A DNA stretch of 64,000 nucleotides from Bullera alba. Taxonomy: Eukaryota > Basidiomycota > Tremellomycetes > Tremellales > Bulleraceae. The notes below the pieces were generated by a model. The model saw only the letters and a list, made by a program, of their open reading frames with translations. It ran no database searches and was not told where the DNA came from. A program made the position numbers and the translations under genes. Positions 1 through 11,628 of the stretch are shown here, piece after piece. Numbering within the stretch: position 1 is the first letter of the stretch; every line of letters starts with the position of its first letter. The stretch covers positions 3,187,198 through 3,251,197 of the forward strand of contig BCIX01000001.1 in assembly GCA_001600095.1 (NCBI GenBank), written 5' to 3'.

Positions 1-206
1 TCGAGATCGACTGTACTTTTACCCGGCTCATTTTATACCATAGGCAGAGGCCCGGTACGCCGAGGCGTGGTAGACTATCATGTACGAAGATGCAATATTA
101 GTGTACGAGCCTGATGCTTGATGGCATGGTGATCCACTCGTATGAGGGACGAGCGAGTGATCGTTAATCGTTGCATGTCATCATAGATTGAAGGAGCCAG
201 AGTACG
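1..206. other. Left-edge non-coding sequence
   Basis: No gene could be supported here. It lies downstream of the CHY zinc-finger gene and probably holds its 3' UTR. Confidence 0.4.
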
Positions 207-893
207 TCACCGCTCCCAGTACGGTCTCTCCACCTTGTCCGACTGATCCTTGACTTTGAACAGACTCTTCTCCTCCATGCCCTTGACCCGCTCGTCCTTG
301 AGCATTCTACGTCGACATTCATATCAGCCGCCTGTCGCCATCATACGAGTCATAGGCTCACCTGTTATCAACTCTGGCATCCTCGCCTTCTACACCTATC
401 ATCGCCTTGGGTTCCTTCGCTTCAATGACCTAGCGTACGACAATCAGTATCAGGCGGTCTTGGACTGAGGAGAAGTGCCCACATATTGATTATCGCAGTG
501 CGGGCAGTATTCGTCCGCTTCTTCGTAATGGGTCATATCCTTTCGAAAAGCTTTCTTACACTGTTGAAGGTCGCTTCATCAGCACTAAATCCATGCGACG
601 AGGAGATGAGATTCGGACACGTCAGCTCACCTTTTTACACAAGAATGCCATTTCCAAGGTCCGTTGTAGTGGATGATCCTGCAGTTCGGCGTGGCATTCT
701 GGGCACTACACATTGATGATGAGACGATATCCTGATAATATAGATCACTCCGCTCACATCGTAGAATTTCTTACAGCACGGGGCTCGGATGGCCACCTGG
801 GCGTTCAAGATGTGTTTGCTGGAGCGAGTGAGCAGGGACTGGATCAAGACTGGATGAGTGACCTGAGAGCCAGATCTTCGTCACTTACCACAT
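207..893 (-). CDS. CHY-type zinc-finger protein
   Basis: Six coding exons (889-893, 758-818, 631-705, 483-560, 362-429, 207-306) join without frame conflict into a 128-aa protein. It begins MCKHILNAQVAIRAPCCKKF, the N-terminus typical of this small fungal CHY zinc-finger family. The following motifs CPECHAE, LCKKCKKAF and EYCPHCDNQY supply the zinc ligands. The C-terminal 40 residues are charged and basic. CHY fingers occur in Pirh2-type E3 ligases and in yeast Hot13, but this protein has no RING domain, so its biochemical role is not known. The first exon carries only five coding bases (ATG TG), and the remaining base of the Cys codon lies across an intron. All introns are 52-70 nt and begin GTGAGC, GTAAGT or similar. 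It is divergent from the next gene. Confidence 0.85.
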
Positions 894-1235
894 ATTTGCC
901 GTCTTCTCTGTCCCTGCAGACCCCAAGGCTGATGTTTACACTGATTTCAGATCCTCGAAAGCCAGCAATCCTTGGTTGACACGATCTCAGTCGACTTGAG
1001 CTGATCCGCCACAAGCAAGTCACAAGTAATCAAGTTGCGCTGCGCTCATGTCGCTGGCGAAATCTCGTCGCGGTAACGAGTAACGACGCGCCATGCGAAG
1101 GTGCGGCCTGCGGAGTCAAACTTTGCCACCCAACTCCGCTGGCTACCTGACAATTCCTCAAACAACTCATCCCCCAATCTCGGTCCTCGTGTCAGTCCCA
1201 CTCCTCCACCTCAGAGGTCCACCTCCGATTGAGCC
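894..1235. promoter_or_regulatory. Divergent intergenic region, presumed bidirectional promoter
   Basis: 342 bp separate two start codons that point away from each other. The right part, about 1140-1235, is C/T-rich, as is common in fungal leaders. No TATA box was found. Confidence 0.4.
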
Positions 1236-3181
1236 ATGGACATGGACATGAACTCGGGCCTGGGTCATACACAAGACCTGGACGGCTCTTCGGACGCGAT
1301 CATTGATGCCTTGGCACACCTCAATCCCGATCACGGATCATCAAGTGCTGGTCATGACAACGTCCACGGTCTCGACTCGTCTTTCCACCTCAATCAGGAC
1401 ACTCTCCAGCACCACCAACATCAAGACCTGCAAGGGGTGATTGACAGCGTGAGAGAGTCTCAGAATGGCCAGCAGAGCCTGCAGAATACTTCGAACGCTA
1501 CTGGACAAAGGCAGGATGATGATGTGGACACGATGGACACTGAATCGCTGAGGACCGAGGTTAGGAGGTTACGAGGGATCATCACAAGTCTCAGTCAACC
1601 CTCGCATGGCTTCATCGATCCATCCCTTCAACTGCCTTCGGAAGTCGTACAGCCTCAAACCGATGCGAATGACAGCTCGGTCGCCAAGGAGGGCAGACCT
1701 GCCAGATCCCAGAAACGAAAGAGAGCACCCCGGGTCCTCGATGAAAGCGCTGCGGTGGCGGGAGCGGATGAGGATCTTCACAGAACATTGGACAATCGCG
1801 ACTCCGAGAAGAGGGCGCGAAAAACCAAGAGCGAGCCTGTGCGTGATGAGGAAACGGGAAAGAGAGTGGAGAAGAGCAGAAAGACGGAATTGAGCAAGAT
1901 CGTCCGAGCGACAGTGAGTGATGCGCCATATGGCCAGGTTAGGCACTGCTAACAGTGCTTGAGATACGTGCCCGGCTGGGTATCAATGAAAACGATCCAC
2001 TGCCAGCTCCCGTTGTCGACCTTGTTGACTTGTCGGCACCTTTCATTCCGGATTGGACAACCCCGCTTTCCGAAGCCAATACGACGGTGAGCTCTTCGGA
2101 CCCTGGCGTAGAATCTTGCTCACACCCGATCCAGTGGGTCGAAGGGATCGTCAGCGAGGTCTATGACAAAGCAGGCAAGGGGCTGTACACCTCTCTTCCC
2201 CTCGAGGATATCAACGAAGAGGTTATAGGCGTAGGTGGTTTATAGCTAATAGCAATCTGCCCAATGCTCATCGATCACAGACTACCACCCGAACTGCCTT
2301 CTCGAATATGTGTCGCAAATACATCGTTGAGACAGACCCCAATCGAGCCGCCAAGAAAGAGGGCTACGTCAAGGGGAGACGCCGTTGGGCCAGGAAGGAT
2401 CTGGTCAGTCTACATCGTTACGTTTCTGTCCAGCGAGACTGACAGGCAGATGCAGAAACAGAAACGACGACTCAAGGCACTTTCCGATCCATCTTTTGGC
2501 AACGCGCTGCCTCCAGCCGCACTGCACCTCGATTACATGTCCTCGGAATACTCATCCCCTGGAGAGGACTCTGATGAAGAGGATACTGCTGGCAAGGCAA
2601 AGCGAGCGGAAAAATGGGGCGAGATGATGACCGTACAAGCGGCTCACGCTCTCAATCGGGCTAGCAACTCAGAGGAGAAGGGTAAAGGGAAGGGTGGATG
2701 GGCGGATGGTGTGCAGGAGAAAGTTCTCGAGGTGAGAACTCCACGTTGGAGATCAAATGAGGTGAGTTGGTGTCAAGAATAGTCAGAGGTGATGTAATGA
2801 CACGCTGACCGGTCGTAGCTAAACGCCATGTATCGCCGGCTGGACGCAATTGCCGCAATGTCTTCGAGTGCTCGGAACTCGGTCACGAATCAGAGCATGA
2901 GTATGGGTATCATGAGCGGGAATGTCAAAGCCGGCCATGTGGCACCTAGTCATCAGCGCTTTGTCATGCCGCCGCCATATGGGCGTCGGGGCAAGAAGCC
3001 CCGGGACCCGGGAGAAGGTTGGATGTGGCAAACGGGTCAAGTCGAGGTCTGGCCAGAGGTGCAGGAGGGTGATGCGCCGGGAGAGCAGGAGCAACCTTCG
3101 AATCAATTGCCAGAAGAGTCGCAGTGGACGCATGAAGATACCGGTGCGCTGGTCGATGCGATACAGGGAATACCGGGATGA
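1236..3181 (+). CDS. Conserved fungal nuclear-type protein, function unknown
   Basis: A multi-exon gene ending at the TGA at 3179-3181. The first exon (1236-1913) encodes an acidic His/Gln/Asp-rich start, a possible coiled coil near residues 95-115, and a basic stretch with nuclear-localisation-like runs (QKRKRAPRV). Later exons (2135 to about 2229, a block starting near 2280, 2451-2761 and 2819-3181) encode a conserved-looking segment with CRKYIVET and GYVKGRRRWARKDL, then MSSEYSSPGEDSDEED and a C-terminal part with LNAMYRRLDAIAAM. The pattern suggests a nuclear, perhaps DNA-associated protein, but no catalytic domain was recognised. The first exon junction is uncertain: the reading frame LEIRARLGINENDPL after 1955 is joined in phase only by an unusually short 29-nt intron (1914-1942). 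The remaining introns look standard. Confidence 0.65.
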
Positions 3182-4926
3182 GATTGTAGCATCGTGGTTG
3201 TACACATATTCTCCATGTAGGCGTTGACTGCTTGTACAAGTAGCTCTCCAAGTCTGTCACGGTCACCCGCCCACACAGGTGAAGCTCGCAACTTAGCAAG
3301 ACGGGTCTACGCAGGTCTACGCGTCTACGGCCGAAGACAAGCAAGCAGATCTAGATCTCCCTCTCGTAGTAAATTGCTACTAGCGGTCAAAGTGCCACTT
3401 TGAGATCTGGCAGGGAGGGTGGGGGACGGGTGGAGGGAGGACAATGGAGGACAAACCTGGACAAACCCAAATAGACCCAAATCCATGCGGCAAAGTCGTC
3501 CGACGGGTCATTCCGGATTTAAACGAGGGCCCGCCGGGGTCCAGCGGGTGAGAGTCGAGAGCCCGGGAGCCGCGGTTAGCGAAGCGATAAGACGCCATAT
3601 CGGGATTAGACGGAAACAAACTTGCGTATCATACCCTAGCGCGCGACACCCCCGTCCTGTCTGCATGGAGTCTTGACGGACCAGAGTATCGCTGTCGCCA
3701 CCGGCCTGCGACTCGATGGTGCCCAAACAAGTGTACACACAGTAGAGTACAACACTGGTGCTTTGACTCGGAATCGAGAAGTGTCGCAGCATTCTCGTTG
3801 AATCGACTTGCTTGATGAGACGATAGCCTTATCGCCCATAACCCTGCCGCAATCCGATCGTACCTGTCAGTGTCAGGCTGTCACGCTACCGCTCTGATTC
3901 CTGCGAACCGCAGCTTGAACCTTGGTGAGTCATGATTTCATCATACGCACTTGCCTCTCCAGGACGACGGGGACCTTTTTTACTTTTTGCCTTTTTCCCC
4001 CCCCTTCTTTGCTTCCTTCTTTGCGGCAAAAGCCCCCATAAGCAACGGGGCTCCCGTCCTCCTTCAACGATTGCGATATCCTTCCCCTCCATCCTCCTTT
4101 GTGTGTCCACAAGATCTAGACCAGACCTATCCATCGCCATCTCAACTGCTCCGCTCAGTGTACAGTCCGCCTGGTCTGCATACTCGAACCCATCCTCACT
4201 CCCGGCGACAGCTTCTTATTGGGTGGAATATCCGCGTCTCGCTCTTTGTTGCCAAAAGAGTCAGCACTTCCGCGCAAACTTTTGCGCCGCCCGAACTCGC
4301 CAAAACTCTACCCTGTATCCTCTGTCACCGTCTACGTGTTTGACTTTGTACATCCTATCACTTCCTATACATCCTATCTCATCTCTCAATATCGCCCATC
4401 GTCCTCCTACTGGTAAGTACATGCCCAGTCTGTCCATAGTACCAAGTCATCCCCACACACGACCCAGCTAGTACAATCACATCATCCGTATCCGCAAGCA
4501 CGTTTGCACCGCTGGCAAATTCCATCATACCCCGGGGGTACCCCGTCCCAGCCCATCATCCATGCACGGTCTTCTTCCTCTTCTGTACCTTGCTCCTTCC
4601 ATTCCCCATCTTTCGTGGTAGCGTCGGAGCACATTCTGTAGCGTTCAGTGCTGACTGCTCTCCCATAGCTTGTCACCATCCTTATCGCTGACACCGCGAT
4701 AAGCCTTATTTTCCGCAGTTCGACCCGATCGCCATCACGCTTCACAGAGCAATCGGGCGAGTAGACCTCAAGTCGACACGCACCCCTCCTCCTCCATCAC
4801 GCAAAGTCTAACAAGACTGCATATCGACCGTACATACGCACCAACTATCACCTCATCGTACTCGATAAGGACGGCAACCACGTCGTCTCTCGAAAAAAGT
4901 CAGATAACACCATATCCTCCTTTCCC
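3182..4926. other. Long leader/promoter region of the Mig1-like gene
   Basis: No convincing gene lies in these 1.7 kb. There is a pyrimidine tract with a run of eight C near 3997-4004 and a CCGGGG-containing palindrome near 4531-4545. A consensus donor GTAAGTA at 4413 may pair with TTCCGCAG ending at 4718, which has a CTGAC branch point near 4687. This is a possible 5' UTR intron of the downstream gene. Confidence 0.4.
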
Positions 4927-7321
<2,395 letters not shown>

Positions 7322-7689
7322 TCGCACTCACGGGCTCGAAAACGGCCGTGGAATACGGTGAGACCGGGAGTCGGCTGAAACGGCAGAAAATCTGCAGGAT
7401 AGATCAAGGACAATTCTCTACTCTTCTTCCTGTCTACTTTACCTTAGACGAAGTTCCTAGATTAAACAGTATCGGCATACAAGGCCGACTATAGATGGGT
7501 TATGTATGTTTATTCGAGCGCATCCAAACAGGCCAGATCGAATTGGAGCAACTTGGCAGGGTGACCCGGTCCGGACCGGCGACTTGGTGAATTGATGAGG
7601 TCGTACACCACGACAACAGGCAATCTTGTCTTTGCTCTGCTCTGCAGGCTTAAGACATTGACATCGCAGACTGTGTTCAGTATCTCGAG
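7322..7689. other. Intergenic, 3' UTR of MIG1 and promoter of YCII gene
   Basis: 368 bp between tandem genes. No gene or clear regulatory motif was seen. Confidence 0.4.
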
Positions 7690-8207
7690 ATGGTTCTACA
7701 GACCACGTCGACGTCACTACGTCGCCTGCCCCTATTTTTTGCCCATTGTCCCGACAAGGCAGGAGCTCTGGCGAAACGGATGGAAGTGCGGCCGACGCAC
7801 TTGAAAAGATGGCAAAAGAACAGGGAGGAGGGATACGGGGGTGAGTGAGCCTACAGGTGTGGCTTGCTTAGCTCAGACTGTTGTCTATGATAATGATATG
7901 GAGATCTAGAGGGGTATGCGATCATCATGCAATCAGACGCTGACACACCTCTGCAGAGTTTGGTCTGGGATACCTCACCCCTCGGTCATCCTCGACGTCA
8001 ATCAATCACGCAGAAGCACCGCCTGTCGACCCCAGCATGGCCATGGCGGGCAGCTTGATGATATTCAGGAGTGAAAATCTGGCTGAAGCATGGAAGATGA
8101 TAAAGACGGATGTGTACTGGACAGAAGGGGTTTGGGACCAGGAGAAAGTCTCGGTCAACGAGTTCATACGGAATGAGCTGTACAACGACGACCCCGAAGA
8201 CAAGTGA
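7690..8207 (+). CDS. YCII-related domain protein
   Basis: Two exons (7690-7840 and 7957-8207, intron 116 nt) give 133 aa. Family hallmarks are the N-terminal strand LPLFFAHCPDKAGAL, a central AMAGSLMIFRSENLAEAW segment, and the C-terminal DVYWTEGVWDQEKVSVNEFI, which matches the usual dPy...gvw...v.pf pattern of YCII/YciI proteins. These small ferredoxin-fold proteins occur alone in fungi; some bacterial relatives act as dehydrochlorinases or muconolactone-isomerase-like enzymes, but the substrate here cannot be read from sequence. Length is typical. The intron is about twice the local norm. Confidence 0.85.
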
Positions 8208-8593
8208 GGGGATATCCTCCGCACTGGCGACGTGCGCAGATGGTGAGTGGGCTTGGCTGTTCAGAAACGTGAAGTAGGAAACAAGCCGTTGAAAGCTAGA
8301 AGCTCGAGAAGCCAGGCTGACCAACCCCTTCACAGTTGATACAGTCTCATACCCCACGCCCATGACGCATGACTCGGGTGGAAAATCCGTCTCCTATGTG
8401 CGGTATCCCCGTTGTGACATCCTTTACAATCTCAATACTGATACTCTGGCCTTCCAGTGAGATGGGCATAAAGAGGAGCATCACTGATATCTCAAGGCAG
8501 ACTTCCAGCTGCTATTCCCCAGCTTGCGATTCAGTCGATCTACCTCGCACACCTGACCATACACACCCAACCAGCTACCCAGACCTATACACG
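8208..8593. other. Intergenic region
   Basis: 386 bp without a supported gene. Open frame continues upstream of the ATG at 8594, but the residues look non-coding. Confidence 0.3.
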
Positions 8594-8839
8594 ATGACCA
8601 AGACCACGCGAGGTTCGATTTCCAGCGTGCTCGACGAACTGGACCATGTCAAACCATCGGCTGGGAGCTTCGCGACAAGATGGAATCTGCCAGCTGATGA
8701 CGATTCCGAGGATGGGAAGGAGGCACCCTGCACCGTCGCATCTCCGCAGACCGCATCAGTCGACAGCAGTAAGACTTTGACTGCCAACACGAACTTGGCC
8801 CACACCGCTGACCCGCAATCCAGCATCTCGCAAAGATGA
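8594..8839 (+). CDS. Small hypothetical protein
   Basis: An intron-free frame of 81 codons starting MTKTTRGSISSVLDELDHVK. It is acidic and Ser/Thr-rich, with SVLDELDHVKPSAGSFATRW near the start and DDDSEDGKE in the middle. It has no signal peptide or membrane segment and matches no family I know. The upstream sequence is C/A-rich, as in local leaders, which is the main support. It could be a chance frame. Confidence 0.3.
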   Translation: MTKTTRGSISSVLDELDHVKPSAGSFATRWNLPADDDSEDGKEAPCTVASPQTASVDSSKTLTANTNLAHTADPQSSISQR

Positions 8840-9198
8840 AGCCTGGATGGGTTCCGGGAGACTCGACGTAACAGCTCTAATGTCTGATGTTCTGACACGT
8901 ATGACATGCATCTGACTTTTTCTCACATTCTCACAGTATCACAATGAACGCGATCCACATCATGCCTCAGAAACTCATACGGGATGGCGAGGCCGGCTGC
9001 CCGGATGAGCTGTGAAAGGACTCATCCCAGACGCCGTGGTGGCCGTATATATGACCGAGGTCGCTGATCTCTTTCAAGTCTCAAGACTATTATATAAGGC
9101 CTCTCAGCCGGTACTCTGATCGTTCTTCTTCACCACTCTCCTCACTGTTACTATACTCGCACCCAACCTCTCCTGTTCCGTATTCCGCCAACATCAAG
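8840..9198. other. Intergenic region with TATA box
   Basis: No gene was supported. It contains the TATA box listed separately and a C/T-rich leader from about 9110 to 9198. Confidence 0.4.
9091..9097 (+). promoter_or_regulatory. TATA box
   Basis: TATATAA lies 108 bp before the ATG at 9199 and is followed by a C/T-rich leader. The same spacing is seen before the secreted deacetylase gene at 40878. It supports 9199 as the start of the downstream gene. Confidence 0.55.
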
Positions 9199-9870
9199 AT
9201 GGACCCTTCCAACCGATCCGACATCGACACAGAGATCCCGAGCTTTGAAAGGCTAACCCATGTCCCACGAGCCCCATCTTGGCAGGGACAATACATCATC
9301 CGATCTCTGAAATAGATGACTCTGGAAGAGGCTCGATCCAAGGGAGCCTCAGAGACCGAGTACACCCAACTGGAGGCTGCACTAGACCAAATCGATGATC
9401 TCGATAGGCTGCAAGATCACGAGCAGTCCCCGTTGCTCGATGCCTTTACGCAGGCCACAAGGATCATTGAAAGTATCGAAGCCTCTGCCAACCATCCGCA
9501 CGTTTACCCTTCGCGTGGCTCGACGAACCGTTTCGTCAATGAGATGAAGCAGATCACTCGCAATGGCCAGAAAGGTCTGTCCGAAGAGTGAGTTCCTTCG
9601 TCCTCGTCGCCATCCTGCGAAACTCTGTGAGACTAAGTTGCCTCTTTGCCGAACAGAACCGCATCGGAAATCATGATGAAACTGGAAGACTACCGCTCCA
9701 CAGGTCAGATCTCGGACCTGCTGGGTCTCACTGCCCTCAGTGAGAGGTCCAACTTGCGACCCGTTCTCCACATGTCAGCCAGACAATCAAGGCCACAGCA
9801 GAGTTCGACCATAAGCAATTTGACTTACTACATGGCCGGAGTGGTGGTCGGCCTGGGCGTCGCCCCGTAG
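9199..9870 (+). CDS. Small tandem-paralogue protein, copy 1
   Basis: Proposed exons 9199-9261, 9316-9587 and 9657-9870 give about 182 aa. The middle exon is helical and acidic (MTLEEARSKGASETEYTQLE) and ends FVNEMKQITRNGQKGLSEE. The last exon ends with a short hydrophobic stretch (YYMAGVVVGLGVAP), a possible weak tail anchor. The first intron has a poor donor (GTCCCA) and its acceptor falls just before an ATG at 9316, so translation could instead begin at 9316. Read without splicing, a TAG stands at 9313-9315. The paralogue at 10571 shows the same N-terminal exon plus short intron, and the same phase-2 intron after GQKGLS. The family was not recognised. Confidence 0.6.
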
Positions 9871-10570
9871 GGGATGATTGCCGCGAGTGCTATCGGGCAG
9901 CGAACAGGAACTGCTGAGATGTAATTTGGCGAGGCGTTCTTTCTCTCACTGTGACTATCACCCGTGCCGCTGCTTCGACATTACCCGACACCTGGATACT
10001 GTACAGTGCGCATTTCCTAAATTCGTAGCGATGAACCTTCTCGATCGATTGATCCATCTTCATATCTGATCCATCTGCAGACTGCATGTCTGAGTTCTGG
10101 CCATGCCATGTACTGAACCCAGTACATCTAAGCTCACGCTTGCCACGAGTCCCTAGCTCGATCCTCCGACTACCCCAAGCGTACTGCTACCCTCTCGCAG
10201 CCTGCTGACCATTGCATGCGCCATATGAGTCTGTGACATGTGTCAGCGCCGGCATCGTCACACTCAACAAAGGATCGCTCATGGCATAATAATACTGCCT
10301 TCGACGACTGGCGCTCACGTTTCACCCGGGTTAGAGATTGGCTCATCCATTGTTCTTCACGGTGAGACTGTTCACATTCGCGGTGCGGTGGGCGGGAAGC
10401 AAGACTTCAAGTCAAATACTTAAGTCTTAGCAGCATGTTTGCAATTTGACTTTGCACACCAACTGGAATTATACCCTCGCCACTGGGATCCATTATCCAG
10501 GACCGACAGACCTATCACCACGGCAACTAGTACAGATCACTGACCACAGCTACCGCATCCTGACACAGAA
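9871..10570. other. Intergenic region between the tandem paralogues
   Basis: 700 bp with no supported gene. No direct repeat long enough to mark a recent duplication junction was noticed. Confidence 0.4.
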
Positions 10571-11213
10571 ATGAACCCAGACAAATCCAAGTCCGAGGCA
10601 GGGGACGCCTATGAGAGCGACTTTGACGACCAAGCCGCAACCCTGGATAGTTGGGCCAGCTCGATATGATGGATCTATACTGATTTGTTTATCCGATCTC
10701 GCTTTGGAAGCAGCCGCCACCCTCAATGCATCCGAGGACCAACGCACTACCTTGAAGAGCGCTCTCGAGACCGCTCAATGCGAGTAGAACCACCGCGCGC
10801 CACCGGCAGAATCAAACGGCATCAAATCGGCGAGAGAGGTCATCGATGATCTCGCCGATGCTGACGAGGTGCCGGCCGGGCGACGCGACATCATCGGGTT
10901 CGTGAATGAGATGGAGAATATCATCTGCCGTGGGCAGAAGGGCCTGTCCCAGAGGTGAGAGCAGAACATGCGATTACGTCCATCTCATGCTAAACAGTCA
11001 CCTACCAGAGGGACGCTCGGTGTTTTGGACAGCTGGTGTTTCCAGAAGAAGAAAGAGGCGGAAAGCGACCCAGCGCTGGAGCAGTCTATAAGCTTGCTTC
11101 ACGCCACCAGAGAACTGACGGAGACCAGGGCCCAGCTGGGAAGACAGCTGACCGCAGTCACTGGCCTTTCCGCTGCCGCAGGCGCCCTCGGGTGGTATCT
11201 CAGGACTCGATGA
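10571..11213 (+). pseudogene. Small tandem-paralogue protein, copy 2, probably interrupted
   Basis: Clearly related to the gene at 9199. The start (MNPDKSKSEAGDAYESDFDD) may be joined by an intron at about 10650-10711 to AATLNASEDQRTTLKSALE, which aligns with the start of copy 1's middle exon. An in-frame TAG at 10785-10787 then interrupts the frame before SAREVIDDLADADEV and FVNEMENIICRGQKGLSQR. The next intron sits at the same position and phase as in copy 1, using an acceptor CTACCAG. The final exon encodes a coiled-coil-like stretch and ends LTAVTGLSAAAGALGWYLRTR, a small hydrophobic tail. No GT-AG intron I could find removes the TAG and keeps frame. It is either a young pseudogene or an assembly error. 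Confidence 0.5.
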
Positions 11214-11628
11214 TGCTTTTAACGAGCGAGCGCGAGGCACTGAGCATTGAGGTCGTCAGCGATCATGGGGTGAGCAGGAAATTTAGTTGGGAGGTTGGTG
11301 TGCGCATTTGCAGTCGTTGAGTTATATCTATGTGCACTATGCAGGAAAGTCGTAAATTTGATCAGCTTTCGGGCCGAGATACGTTTCCATTGGCATTTGG
11401 CGAAGGTAGCTGAACCAGAAGGTAGAGCGATATCAGCTACTCCGTCTTGTACCATGATTAGAACTCCCTAGGCCTTTGCTGGAAAGTCAGCATTCGGGCG
11501 ACTGGGGTCCTGAGCCCGGGTCCTAGCAGGTTAGCAGTAGCTAATTGCATTGCTCATTAAGTCATCGCAGGGAGAATCGAGCCAGAAGCTTACTGTACAA
11601 CAACATGGGGACTTGAGACACTGACACG
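11214..11628. other. Convergent intergenic region
   Basis: 415 bp between convergent genes, presumably both 3' UTRs. Nothing else was seen. Confidence 0.4.
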
